A model generated the notes under the pieces. That model was not told where the DNA came from, made no database searches, and saw nothing but the letters and a program-made list of their open reading frames with translations. Shown in pieces: positions 30,630 through 38,854 of a DNA stretch of 38,937 bases (the stretch's first letter is position 1; every line of letters begins with the position of its first letter). The DNA is from Oscillospiraceae bacterium. Lineage in GTDB: Bacteria > Bacillota > Clostridia > Oscillospirales > Oscillospiraceae. The position numbers and the translations under genes were made by a program. Location: assembly GCA_902781745.1 (NCBI GenBank), contig CACZKM010000014.1, positions 1-38,937 of the forward strand. The letters are read 5' to 3'.

Positions 30630-30658
30630 AGTCTACCACACCGCCGGGGGCCGCGCAA
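30630..30658 (-). promoter_or_regulatory. DAHP synthase promoter
   Basis: Minus strand TTGCGC (30653-30658), 17 nt, TAGACT (30630-30635), TGTGG before the -10. The spacer contains CCCCCGGCG, as in the promoter at 19555. Confidence 0.7.
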
Positions 30659-30749
30659 GGGTCTTTCCCGCCCATGTTGTGAAATCCGCCAAGGATAGCG
30701 GGAGAAATCCAACAGAATGAGTGAAACTATAAAAACGTTGCATTGACAC

Positions 30750-30778
30750 TTGCATATCCGGAATAAAAACAGTATAAT
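30750..30778 (+). promoter_or_regulatory. liv operon promoter
   Basis: TTGCAT (30750-30755), 17 nt, perfect TATAAT (30773-30778). A TTGACA at 30743 is 24 nt from the -10 and so too far. The leader to livK is about 135 nt. Confidence 0.75.
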
Positions 30779-30921
30779 GATAACGTGTCATGCCAAATTG
30801 GCGGGTAATTATGCAAGAAAATGTAGAAAAACAATGCAAATTGCTACAGTTCGTTTTGGTTTGACCCATCGCTTGAAAACTGTCAAGCAAACACTTTTTT
30901 GAAAGAAGGAGTATCCAAACC

Positions 30922-32130
30922 ATGAAGAAGCTGTTAAGTCTGACTCTGGCTCTGCTGATGGTCCTGTCTCTGGCCGCCTGCGGCGGCGGCACTGCCGAGA
31001 CCACCGAGGAAGCCGAAGGCACCGAGACCACCGAGGCCGCTGAGGCCACCGAAACCACCACCGCCACCGGCGACGCCTTCAAGATCGGCGGCACCGGCCC
31101 CCTGACCGGCCCCGCTGCCATTTACGGCAACGCCGCCAAGAACGGCGCCCAGATCGCTGTGGACGAGATCAACGCCCTGGGCGGCGACATCCAGTTCGAC
31201 CTCCGCTATGAGGACGACACCCACGACGCCGAGAAGGCCGTCAACGCCTACAACACCCTGAAGGACTGGGGTATGCAGATCTCCCTGAGCTCTGTCACCT
31301 CCAAGCCCGCTGAGGCCACCTCCGTGCTGAACATGCAGGACCGCATCTTCGGCCTGACCCCCTCCGCCTCCTCTGTCGCCACCATCGACGGCAAGGACAA
31401 CGTCTATCAGATGTGCTTCATGGACCCCAACCAGGGCACCGCTTCCGCCCAGTACATCGCTGAGCAGTCCCTTGGCACCAAGATCGCCGTCATCTGGAAG
31501 AACGACGACGTGTATTCCAAGGGCATCCATGACACCTTCCTGACCGAGGCTGCTGACCGTGGCCTGGAGATCGTCAGCGACACCACCTTCGCCGACGGCA
31601 ACGACACTGACTTCTCCGCCCAGCTCGCCGACGCCCAGACCAAGGGAGCCGATCTGGTCTTCCTGCCCATGTACTATCAGCCCGCCTCCCTGATCCTGGC
31701 CCAGGCCACCGGCATGGGCTACGCCCCCAAGTGGTTCGGCGTGGACGGCATGGACGGCATCCTGACCATGGAAGGCTTCGATCCCTCCCTGGCTGAGGGC
31801 GTCATGCTGCTGACCCCCTTCAACGCCGACTCCGACAACGAGGCCACCCAGAGCTTCGTGGCCAAGTATAAGGAGCAGTTCGGTGAGATCCCCAACCAGT
31901 TCGCCGCTGACGGCTATGACTGCATCTATGCCATCTATCAGGCTCTGACCAACGCTTCCGCCACCCCCGACATGGACGCCGCCACCCTCAACGACCTGCT
32001 TATCGAGCAGTTCAGCTCCATGACCTTCGACGGCCTGACCGGCGAGAGCATGACCTGGACCGACGGCGCTGTGTCCAAGGACCCCAAGGGCATGGTCATC
32101 CAGGACGGCGCCTATGTGGGTATGGACTGA
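30922..32130 (+). CDS. livK: branched-chain amino-acid ABC transporter substrate-binding lipoprotein
   Basis: The 402-residue extracytoplasmic receptor of the LIV transporter. The lipoprotein signal peptide ends at LSLAAC (lipidated C20), followed by a Thr/Glu-rich linker of about 30 residues. Mature domain: FKIGGTGPLTGPAAIYGNAA, QIAVDEINALGG, then KDWGMQISLSSVTSKPAEAT and the second lobe FLPMYYQPASLILAQATGMG. It fits type I periplasmic-binding proteins for Leu/Ile/Val, although related peptides or amides cannot be excluded. ATG follows AAGAAGGAG. It is first in livK-H-M-G-F, separated from livH by strong hairpins, which usually yields more binding protein than membrane parts. Confidence 0.95.
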   Translation: MKKLLSLTLALLMVLSLAACGGGTAETTEEAEGTETTEAAEATETTTATGDAFKIGGTGPLTGPAAIYGNAAKNGAQIAVDEINALGGDIQFDLRYEDDTHDAEKAVNAYNTLKDWGMQISLSSVTSKPAEATSVLNMQDRIFGLTPSASSVATIDGKDNVYQMCFMDPNQGTASAQYIAEQSLGTKIAVIWKNDDVYSKGIHDTFLTEAADRGLEIVSDTTFADGNDTDFSAQLADAQTKGADLVFLPMYYQPASLILAQATGMGYAPKWFGVDGMDGILTMEGFDPSLAEGVMLLTPFNADSDNEATQSFVAKYKEQFGEIPNQFAADGYDCIYAIYQALTNASATPDMDAATLNDLLIEQFSSMTFDGLTGESMTWTDGAVSKDPKGMVIQDGAYVGMD

Positions 32131-32182
32131 TCGAACACACCCCATTGACACTGTCTAACCAGTAAAATGATTTTGGCTCCGA

Positions 32183-32277
32183 GGGCTGCCGCGGGTGATC
32201 CGCGGCAGCCCCCGACCCATTCTCCGGGCGGCGGTCCGCATCGGAAAAACGCCGAAGGCCCGGCCTCTTTCCGATGC
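32183..32277 (+). other. two stable intercistronic hairpins between livK and livH
   Basis: GGGCTGCCGCGG (32183-32194) pairs exactly with CCGCGGCAGCCC (32200-32211). GCATCGGAAA (32238-32247) pairs with TTTCCGATGC (32268-32277), with AGGCC/GGCCT inside. Neither has a T-run, so they are more likely mRNA-stabilising or processing structures than full terminators. Confidence 0.7.
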
Positions 32278-32348
32278 GAGCGGCCCTCCTTGCATCAACG
32301 CTATTCCACACTGTGTCTGAGAATGAGAGATAAACGAGGTAAACATCC

Positions 32349-33233
32349 ATGACCTTTCTGAGCTTTTTGATCAGCGGGATCAGCTTGGGCAGCATTTACG
32401 CCATCATCGCCCTGGGCTACACCATGGTCTACGGCATCGCCAAGATGCTCAACTTCGCCCACGGCGACGTGATCATGGTGGGCGCGTACATCTGCTTTTT
32501 CGCCACCTCCCGCTACGAGATGCCCCCCATCGTGGGCATCCTTCTGGCCGTTGTCGTGTGTACCATCCTGGGTATCGTCATCGAGAAGCTGGCCTACAAG
32601 CCCCTCCGCGCCGCGCCCATCCTGGCGGTCCTCATCACCGCCATCGGCGTGAGCTACTTCCTCCAAAACGCGGCCCTGCTGCTGTGGTCCTCCAACCCCA
32701 AGGTGTTCAAGCCCATCGTGCCCACCGGCAGCCGCATCACCCTCTTTGACGGGCAGCTTTCCATCTCGGTGATCACCCTGGTGACCATCGCCTCCTGCAT
32801 CGTCATCATGATCGCTCTGACCACCTTCACCAGCAAGTCCAAGATGGGCAAGGCCATGCGGGCCTGCTCCGAGGACAAGGGCGCGGCCCAGCTCATGGGC
32901 ATCAACGTCAACGCCACCATCTCCCTGACCTTCGCCATCGGCTCGGGCCTGGCCGCCATCGCCGGCGTGCTGCTTTGCTCGGCCTATCCCACCCTGGTGC
33001 CCACCACCGGCGCCATGCCCGGCATCAAGGCCTTCACCGCCGCCGTCTTCGGCGGCATCGGCTCCATCCCCGGGGCCCTGGTGGGCGGCATCCTGCTGGG
33101 GGTCATCGAGATCTTTGCCAAGGCATACATCACCACCCAGCTCTCCGACGCCATCTGCTTCGCGGTGCTCATCGTCGTGCTGCTGGTGAAGCCCGCCGGT
33201 CTGCTGGGCAAGCAGATCCGCGAGAAAGTGTGA
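32349..33233 (+). CDS. livH: branched-chain amino-acid ABC transporter permease LivH
   Basis: One of two membrane permeases of the LIV transporter. A 294-residue protein with about eight helices: LISGISLGSIYAIIALGYTM at the start, then KMLNFAHGDVIMVGAYICF, the family motif NFAHG, and DKGAAQLMGINVNATISLTF. The cytoplasmic coupling loop is KAMRACSEDKGAAQLMGIN. FGGIGSIPGALVGGILLGV ends the core. ATG follows ACGAGGT. livM starts 10 nt after its stop codon. Assignment is clear from the gene order and motifs. Confidence 0.95.
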   Translation: MTFLSFLISGISLGSIYAIIALGYTMVYGIAKMLNFAHGDVIMVGAYICFFATSRYEMPPIVGILLAVVVCTILGIVIEKLAYKPLRAAPILAVLITAIGVSYFLQNAALLLWSSNPKVFKPIVPTGSRITLFDGQLSISVITLVTIASCIVIMIALTTFTSKSKMGKAMRACSEDKGAAQLMGINVNATISLTFAIGSGLAAIAGVLLCSAYPTLVPTTGAMPGIKAFTAAVFGGIGSIPGALVGGILLGVIEIFAKAYITTQLSDAICFAVLIVVLLVKPAGLLGKQIREKV

Positions 33234-33243
33234 GGTGGCCGAT

Positions 33244-34332
33244 ATGAAAAGATCTATGACTTCCCGGCGCACCAACCTCATGAACTACGCCACCTACCTG
33301 TTGGTCATCGCCTTCTTCGCTGTCATCACCGTGATGAACAGCTCCGGGAACCTGTCCTCCATCATGAAGGGCATGCTGGTCCCCATCTGCGCCTACTCCG
33401 TCATGGCCGTGTCCCTGAACCTCACCGTGGGCATCCTGGGTGAGCTCTCTCTGGGCCATGCCGGCTTCATGAGCGTGGGCGCCTTCACCGGCGTCACCGC
33501 CGCGGTGGCGCTGGGCAACCACGTCTCCTCCGCCCCCGTCCGCCTGCTGGTGGGCATGGTGGTGGGCGCCATCTTTGCCGCCATCGTGGGCGTGCTCATC
33601 GGCATCCCCGTGCTGCGGCTGAAGGGCGACTACCTGGCCATCGTCACCCTGGCCTTCGGTGAGATCATAAAGGGCATTTTCAACAACCTCTATGTGGGTC
33701 TGGACAGCCGGGGCTTCCACATCAGCCTTCTGTCCGACACCACCAACCTGGACCCCGACGGAACACTTATCATCGGCGGCCCCATGGGCCTGAAGAGCAT
33801 CCCCACCATCGCCACCTTCACCAGCGGCATTATCCTCCTGCTCATCACTCTGGTGGTGGTCTTCCACCTGGTGAACAGCCGCACCGGCCGGGCGGTCATG
33901 GCCATCCGGGACAACCGCATCGCCGCCGAGAGCATCGGCATCAACGTCACCAAGTACAAGCTCATGGCCTTCACGGTCTCCGCCGCCCTGGCCGGGGCCG
34001 CCGGTTCCCTCTTCGCCATGAACTACACCACCATGGTGGCCAACAAGTTCGACTTCAACACCTCCATCCTCATCCTGGTCTTCGTGGTTCTGGGCGGCCA
34101 GGGCAACATGATGGGCTCCATCATCGCCGCCTCCGCCCTGACCATCCTGCCGGAAGCCCTCCGGAGCTTCTCCACCTACCGGATGCTGGTGTACGCCATC
34201 GTGCTGATCCTGGTGATGCTGGCCACCAACAACCCCACCCTCAAGTCCTTCTTCAGCCGGAAGAAGAAGACCGACGTCCCCCTGGACCCCGACGAGCCAG
34301 GCGATGGGGACGAAGGAAAGGAGGCGGTCTGA
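33244..34332 (+). CDS. livM: branched-chain amino-acid ABC transporter permease LivM
   Basis: The second LIV permease. A 362-residue membrane protein: YATYLLVIAFFAVITVMNSS, then LTVGILGELSLGHAGFMSVG, LKGDYLAIVTLAFGEIIK and the coupling-loop block MAIRDNRIAAESIGINVTKY. FVVLGGQGNMMGSIIAASAL near the C-terminus is also conserved. The ATG at 33244 is preferred over GTG 33235 because GAGGTGG sits just before it. The last 30 residues form a charged tail (SRKKKTDVPLDPDEPGDGDE). livG begins one base after the stop. Confidence 0.95.
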   Translation: MKRSMTSRRTNLMNYATYLLVIAFFAVITVMNSSGNLSSIMKGMLVPICAYSVMAVSLNLTVGILGELSLGHAGFMSVGAFTGVTAAVALGNHVSSAPVRLLVGMVVGAIFAAIVGVLIGIPVLRLKGDYLAIVTLAFGEIIKGIFNNLYVGLDSRGFHISLLSDTTNLDPDGTLIIGGPMGLKSIPTIATFTSGIILLLITLVVVFHLVNSRTGRAVMAIRDNRIAAESIGINVTKYKLMAFTVSAALAGAAGSLFAMNYTTMVANKFDFNTSILILVFVVLGGQGNMMGSIIAASALTILPEALRSFSTYRMLVYAIVLILVMLATNNPTLKSFFSRKKKTDVPLDPDEPGDGDEGKEAV

Positions 34333-34333
34333 C

Positions 34334-35176
34334 GTGGACAACAAGACGAAACTGGTGGAAGCCCGCCGGGAAAAGGCCCTGGTCCCGGAGCGGGACTATG
34401 ACAAGAGCCCCATCCTGGAGTGCGTCAACCTGGGCATCAACTTCGGCGGCCTGAAGGCTGTGGACGACTTCAACCTCACCATCGGCCGCACGGAGATCGC
34501 CGGCCTCATCGGCCCCAACGGCGCGGGAAAGACCACCGTGTTCAACCTGCTCACCAAGGTCTACCAGCCCACCACCGGCACCATCCTTCTGGACGGCAAG
34601 GACACCCACGGGATGAACACCATCCAGGTCAACCACGCTGGCATCGCCCGGACCTTCCAGAACATCCGGCTCTTCAACAACCTCACCGTGGAGGAAAACG
34701 TGAAGGCCGCCATGGACCACAACATGAGCTACAACCTCTTCGAGGGCATCCTCCGTATGCCCCGGTACTGGAAAGAGGAGAAGCTGGCCCATGAGCGGGC
34801 CCTGGAGCTCCTGTCCATCTTCCACATGGAGAACGTGGCGGGGGTCAAGGCCGGCTCCCTGCCCTATGGGGCCCAGCGCCGGCTGGAGATCGTCCGGGCC
34901 CTGGCCACCAACCCCTCCCTCCTGCTGCTGGACGAGCCGGCGGCGGGCATGAACCCCTCGGAGACCGCGGAGCTCATGGCCAACATCCGCACCATCCGGG
35001 ACACCTTCCAGATCGCCGTCCTGCTCATCGAGCACGACATGAGCCTGGTCATGAACATCTGCGAGGGTCTGTGCGTGCTCAACTTCGGCCAGATCATCGC
35101 CAAGGGCACCCCCGAGGATATCCAGGCCAACCCGGCGGTCATCGAGGCCTATCTGGGCAAGCAGAAGGAGGCGTGA
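34334..35176 (+). CDS. livG: branched-chain amino-acid ABC transporter ATPase LivG
   Basis: One of two ATP-binding subunits. 280 residues: Walker A GPNGAGKTT near residue 62, Q-loop ARTFQNIRLFNNLTVEENVK, signature LPYGAQRRLEIVRAL, Walker B LLLLDEPAAGMN, H-loop IEHDMSLVMNICEG. The YGAQ form of the signature and the ending IEAYLGKQ are typical of LivG. GTG at 34334 is chosen because it follows AAAGGAGGCGG; the upstream frame is inside livM. livF starts one base after its stop codon. Confidence 0.95.
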   Translation: MDNKTKLVEARREKALVPERDYDKSPILECVNLGINFGGLKAVDDFNLTIGRTEIAGLIGPNGAGKTTVFNLLTKVYQPTTGTILLDGKDTHGMNTIQVNHAGIARTFQNIRLFNNLTVEENVKAAMDHNMSYNLFEGILRMPRYWKEEKLAHERALELLSIFHMENVAGVKAGSLPYGAQRRLEIVRALATNPSLLLLDEPAAGMNPSETAELMANIRTIRDTFQIAVLLIEHDMSLVMNICEGLCVLNFGQIIAKGTPEDIQANPAVIEAYLGKQKEA

Positions 35177-35177
35177 C

Positions 35178-35888
35178 ATGGCTGAGATTCTAAAGGTTGA
35201 TAACATCAACGTCTATTACGGCGCCATCCACGCCATCAAGGGCATCTCCTTCCACGTGGACGAGGGAGAGGTCGTCACCCTGATCGGCGCCAACGGCGCG
35301 GGCAAGTCCACCACCCTGAACACCATCTCCGGCCTGCTGCGGAGCAAGACCGGGTCCGTGGAGTTTATGGGCAAGTCCCTGAACAGGACCCCCGCCCACA
35401 AGATCGTTTCCCAGGGCCTGGCTCTGGTGCCGGAGGGCCGTCGGGTCTTTCTGCAGATGACCGTCCAGGAAAACCTGGAAATGGGGGCCTTTACCCAGAA
35501 GAACAGCGGCGTGGCCGCCGACCTGGAAATGGTCTACCAGCAGTTCCCCCGGCTCAAGGAGCGGTACAAGCAGACCGCGGGCACCCTCTCCGGCGGCGAG
35601 CAGCAGATGCTGGCCATGGGGCGGGCCCTTATGAGCCACCCCAAGCTGCTGATGCTGGACGAGCCCTCCATGGGCCTGGCGCCCATCCTGGTGGAGCAGA
35701 TCTTCGAGATCATCCAGAACCTCCACAACGCCGGCACCACCATCCTCCTGGTGGAGCAGAACGCACAGGCCGCCCTGTCCGTGGCGGACCGGGGCTACGT
35801 GCTGGAGACCGGCAAGGTGGTCACCACCGGCAGCGGCACGGAGCTGCTGTCCAGCCCGGAGATCAAGAAGGCCTATCTGGGCGGCTGA
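35178..35888 (+). CDS. livF: branched-chain amino-acid ABC transporter ATPase LivF
   Basis: The second ATPase subunit. 236 residues: KVDNINVYYGAIHAIKGISF, Walker A GANGAGKST, VPEGRRVFLQMTVQENLEMG, signature LSGGEQQMLAMGRAL, Walker B LLMLDEPSMGLAP and H-loop switch VEQNAQAALSVADRGYVLE. These are classic LivF features. ATG follows AAGGAGGCG at the end of livG. It is the last gene of the operon; an intrinsic terminator follows. Confidence 0.96.
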   Translation: MAEILKVDNINVYYGAIHAIKGISFHVDEGEVVTLIGANGAGKSTTLNTISGLLRSKTGSVEFMGKSLNRTPAHKIVSQGLALVPEGRRVFLQMTVQENLEMGAFTQKNSGVAADLEMVYQQFPRLKERYKQTAGTLSGGEQQMLAMGRALMSHPKLLMLDEPSMGLAPILVEQIFEIIQNLHNAGTTILLVEQNAQAALSVADRGYVLETGKVVTTGSGTELLSSPEIKKAYLGG

Positions 35889-35917
35889 ACCTGGCACAGG
35901 TCTCATCTCTCCAAACC

Positions 35918-35955
35918 AAAGCAGGCACGGAAACCGGATTTCCGTGCCTGCTTTT
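35918..35955 (+). terminator. liv operon terminator
   Basis: AAAGCAGGCACGGAAA (35918-35933) pairs with TTTCCGTGCCTGCTTT (35939-35954) over a 5-nt loop, then TC and CTCTG. A 16-bp perfect stem. Confidence 0.93.
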
Positions 35956-35980
35956 CTCTGTCTAAACGAAAGAATCCGGC

Positions 35981-36009
35981 TTGACTGGATCAGTCTGGCA
36001 TAGTATGAT
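35981..36009 (+). promoter_or_regulatory. promoter of the 494-residue DNA-binding-type gene
   Basis: TTGACT (35981-35986), 17 nt, TATGAT (36004-36009). The leader of about 115 nt contains GATTC/GAATC and a GC-rich segment before GGGAGGA. Confidence 0.78.
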
Positions 36010-36131
36010 AAAATATAATATAAGCATTTTTATCCGATTCACCAAAGCGAATCTTCATCATGCCATTTTTAGGGCCGACCCCCACAAGCGCCGTGGGCGG
36101 TGACGCCTTAAGAAACGGGAGGACCCCATCC

Positions 36132-37616
36132 ATGACCTTTTCTGAAAAGCTTGATCTCCTCATGTCCCTGACCGGCACCTCCAACAGCGCCCTGGGCCGC
36201 GCCCTGTCCTACGACCCCTCCTACATCAGCCGGGTCCGGGCGGGGAAGCGGGGCCTGCCCCGGCGGCAGCCCTTCCTCCAGCCGGCGTCGGAGTATTTCG
36301 CCCAGGCCATCGTCAGCCCCATTCAAAAAAACGCCGCCTCCAACCTCATGACGGCCGGCCAGCCCTGGCCCGACGATCCCGCGGACGCCGTGCCTGTCAT
36401 CCACCGGTGGCTGGCCTTCTCCCCGGAGGACATGAGCGAGCCCCTGGACCGCTTCTTCCAAAGCCTCACGGCCCCGCCCGTCACCTGGGGCACCCTGCCC
36501 CAGATGGAGACCCCCCCGGTCCTGGACAGGGACCCCGTGTTCTTCTTTGGCAGCCAGGGCAAGCGGGAGGCAGTCATCCGGTTCCTCTCCGACGTCTGCC
36601 TCGCCGACAGCGCCAGGACCCTCCACCTGTTCTCCGACGAGGATATGGACTGGCTCTTCGATGACGCCGCCTTCTCCGCCCAATGGTCTGCCCTGCTGGT
36701 CCGGTTCCTGGCGGCGGGGGGGACGATCCACATCATCCACACCATCGACCGGGATCTGGGGGAGATGCTGGGGGCCCTCCAGCAGTGGATCCCCCTGTAC
36801 CTCACCGGCCGCATTCGTCCCTACTACTGCCCCCGGCTCCGAGACGGCATCTGCCGCCGGTCCCTCTTCGTGGCCCCGGGGCGGTCGGCTCTGGTGTCCA
36901 ACTCCATTGAGGACAAGACTGAGGGCATGGCCAACCTCTACACCCGGGACCCCCGGGCGGTGGAGGCCTTCGAGCTGGAATTCTCCAATTATCTCTCCCT
37001 GTGCCGCCCCCTGATGGACATCTATACCCCGGACCGGAGCCAGGCCCTGGTCCGGCGCGTCACAGATTTCATCCGGGGCCAGGGCCCTCTCTTCAGCGCC
37101 TCCCCCATCCCTCTGCCTTTGGATGAGGACGTCCCCGCCGTGGATCCCCTGCGGCAGGCCCTGCTGGACCACCTGGCCGGCGGCGGCGAGCTGGTGGAGA
37201 TCCTCCACCTGCCGGACCCCCGGGCCGCGGCGGCGGGCTTGCCTCTGCCTCTGGCCGACCTGCTGGGCATCCCCGAAACCCAGTGCGGCCCCCAGCGCCT
37301 GCGGGAGCTGATCGGCTCCATTCCCCAGCGGATGAACCGTCTGTCCGGGTACCGGGCCATCCTCTCCGAGAACCTGCCCGCCAGCGTGGGCGTGCTGGCC
37401 CGGGGCCAGGAGGAGGTCATCCTCTTCTCCGCCGCGCCCCCCAGCACCGCCTTTGTCATCACCGAGCCCCGGATGACCTCCGCCCTGTGGGATTACCTCC
37501 AGCGGGCTGCCGGCCCCAGCGACCAGAAGCAGACCCCCCGCCGACTGGAGCGCTGGCTGAAGGCCATGGACAAGGCGGTGAAAAAAGCCGCAAAATCGAA
37601 AAAGCGTCCGGATTAA
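36132..37616 (+). CDS. HTH-containing protein of unknown role, 494 residues
   Basis: I do not recognise the full-length protein. The first 60 residues resemble a helix-turn-helix with phage-repressor character (FSEKLDLLMSLTGTSNSALG and SYDPSYISRVRAGKRGLPRR, like an XRE recognition helix). The long remainder (about 100-480) contains alternating hydrophobic strands and helices, e.g. GGTIHIIHTIDRDLGEMLGA and SLFVAPGRSALVSNSIEDKT, which suggests a sensor or ligand-binding part. The ending is Lys-rich (AMDKAVKKAAKSKKRPD). It lies directly before spo0A on the same strand but has its own terminator-like hairpin. Start at ATG 36132 after GGGAGGA; 24 codons upstream have weak support. A regulator of sporulation or stress is inference. 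Confidence 0.75.
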   Translation: MTFSEKLDLLMSLTGTSNSALGRALSYDPSYISRVRAGKRGLPRRQPFLQPASEYFAQAIVSPIQKNAASNLMTAGQPWPDDPADAVPVIHRWLAFSPEDMSEPLDRFFQSLTAPPVTWGTLPQMETPPVLDRDPVFFFGSQGKREAVIRFLSDVCLADSARTLHLFSDEDMDWLFDDAAFSAQWSALLVRFLAAGGTIHIIHTIDRDLGEMLGALQQWIPLYLTGRIRPYYCPRLRDGICRRSLFVAPGRSALVSNSIEDKTEGMANLYTRDPRAVEAFELEFSNYLSLCRPLMDIYTPDRSQALVRRVTDFIRGQGPLFSASPIPLPLDEDVPAVDPLRQALLDHLAGGGELVEILHLPDPRAAAAGLPLPLADLLGIPETQCGPQRLRELIGSIPQRMNRLSGYRAILSENLPASVGVLARGQEEVILFSAAPPSTAFVITEPRMTSALWDYLQRAAGPSDQKQTPRRLERWLKAMDKAVKKAAKSKKRPD

Positions 37617-37627
37617 GACAAACCCCC

Positions 37628-37661
37628 GTCCCAGAGCGCACCGCAAAAGGCGCTCTGGGAC
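37628..37661 (+). terminator. hairpin between the HTH gene and spo0A
   Basis: GTCCCAGAGCGC (37628-37639), 10-nt loop, GCGCTCTGGGAC (37650-37661). A perfect 12-bp stem but only GTCGTTTC afterwards, so a moderate terminator. Confidence 0.65.
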
Positions 37662-37688
37662 GTCGTTTCAGGAAGAAGTTCCCAATTA

Positions 37689-37705
37689 TGTCGAAGTTTG
37701 TCGTA
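37689..37705 (+). promoter_or_regulatory. Spo0A-binding (0A) boxes
   Basis: TGTCGAA (37689-37695) is an exact 0A box (consensus TGTCGAA), and TGTCGTA (37699-37705) matches 6 of 7, 10 bp away. They lie about 75 nt upstream of the spo0A -10, consistent with autoregulation as in Bacillus and Clostridium. Confidence 0.75.
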
Positions 37706-37763
37706 ACTTGCGATAATCAAAATCCCATTTTCTGCCATTTTCGTCTTGAGTTTTTCCCGCTGA

Positions 37764-37769
37764 TATGAT
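37764..37769 (+). promoter_or_regulatory. spo0A -10 element
   Basis: TATGAT with TGA before it (extended -10, TGATATGAT), about 90 nt upstream of the spo0A start. No good -35 box; a SigH promoter is possible but I could not fit its consensus. Confidence 0.5.
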
Positions 37770-37861
37770 AAATTATGGGTACCGGTCAAACGACACGGAG
37801 AACACGAGGATAGTGGGGAAGACGGTCCGGCGGGCCTGCGCCTCTGAAAGGGAGAGACACG

Positions 37862-38626
37862 ATGGAAAACACGAAGAAAGTATTGATCGCGGACAGCAGC
37901 GAGGAGTTTTCGGCCATCCTCAGCGAGGCCATCTCCAAGGAGGACGACCTGGAGGTGGTGGGCCGCACCGGCGACGGCCAGGAGGCCATCCGCCTGGCAG
38001 AGGAGCTGGGGCCGGATATCCTGGTGATGGACCTGGTCCTGGGCCGGGTGGACGGCCTGGACGTGCTGGACGGCGTGGCCAAGCTGCCGGTGCGCACCCT
38101 GGTGCTCTCGGGCTTTGCCCGGGGCGGCATCGCGGACCAGGTGGCCGCCCGGGGTGGGGACTACTACATGGCAAAGCCCTGCCGCCTGCCCTCGGTGATC
38201 GAGCGTATCCGCCTGCTGGCGGCCCAGCACTGGGCGGAGGGCCTCACCGGCCAGGCCGACCCCACGCCCCGGGAGCTGCTGGAGGCCCGGGTCACCGCCA
38301 TCATCCACGAGATCGGCGTCCCCGCCCACATCAAGGGCTATCAATACCTCCGGGAGGCCATCATCATGACGGTGGAGGACATGGACGTGATCAACGCCGT
38401 CACCAAGGTCCTCTACCCCGAGGTGGCCCGGACCTTCGGCACCACCGCCTCAAGGGTGGAGCGGGCCATCCGCCACGCCATCGAGGTGGCCTGGGACCGG
38501 GGCGACCTGGAGACCCTGCAGAAGTACTTCGGCTATACGGTATCCAACACCAAGGGGAAGCCCACCAATAGCGAATTCATCGCCATGATCGCGGATCGGC
38601 TGGTGCTGGAGAGAAGGAAGATGTGA
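37862..38626 (+). CDS. spo0A: sporulation master regulator Spo0A
   Basis: The response regulator that commits cells to sporulation. 254 residues. The receiver (1-120) has the phosphoacceptor D57 in [14 protein letters not shown]83 in VLSGFARG and K105 in YMAKP. Unlike Bacillus Spo0A, the acidic pair near the N-terminus reads D11-S12 (LIADSSEEF, not DD). The C-terminal DNA-binding domain is nearly textbook: [20 protein letters not shown] recognition region, [20 protein letters not shown] near the end. ATG follows GAAAGGGAGAG. 0A boxes upstream suggest autoregulation. spoIVB, often next to spo0A, is absent here. Confidence 0.97.
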   Translation: MENTKKVLIADSSEEFSAILSEAISKEDDLEVVGRTGDGQEAIRLAEELGPDILVMDLVLGRVDGLDVLDGVAKLPVRTLVLSGFARGGIADQVAARGGDYYMAKPCRLPSVIERIRLLAAQHWAEGLTGQADPTPRELLEARVTAIIHEIGVPAHIKGYQYLREAIIMTVEDMDVINAVTKVLYPEVARTFGTTASRVERAIRHAIEVAWDRGDLETLQKYFGYTVSNTKGKPTNSEFIAMIADRLVLERRKM

Positions 38627-38754
38627 GGGTGGCGTAACCCTTGCGCGGCATGCGTTTGCAGCTTTCATAAGCGAAGCGTTAAGCCTATGAACGCTATGAA
38701 AGTACAAGTGATGATTGGCCGAAAAGCCTATAAACTTTTTTGGCTGAACCAATG

Positions 38755-38809
38755 AATACCCTCAGTTTATTGCCCGTGAAGAAATGCAATGAACTGGGGG
38801 TATTTTTTG
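38755..38809 (+). terminator. probable spo0A terminator
   Basis: AATACCCTCAGTT and AACTGGGGGTATT form a 13-bp stem (one G-T pair) with a long loop, then TTTTTT. About 130 nt after the spo0A stop codon. Confidence 0.7.
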
Positions 38810-38854
38810 TGATTAAAACAGTAGATTGTTGGATTGATGAATAATACTAATTAT

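Larger units (their letters stand above)
30584..30921. other. intergenic region between DAHP synthase and livK
   Basis: Holds the leftward DAHP synthase promoter and the rightward liv promoter. Four copies of a hexamer lie around the latter: TTGCAT at 30739 and 30750, and its complement ATGCAA at 30811 and 30834. The long livK leader includes the near-palindrome GCCAAATTGGC (30792-30802) and a weak stem GCTTGA/TCAAGC (30871-30888) with TTTTTT a few bases later. Confidence 0.6.

Noticed and set aside
30743-30748. Perfect TTGACA as the liv -35 box
   Set aside because: It is 24 nt from the TATAAT; TTGCAT at 30750 has the right 17-nt spacing.
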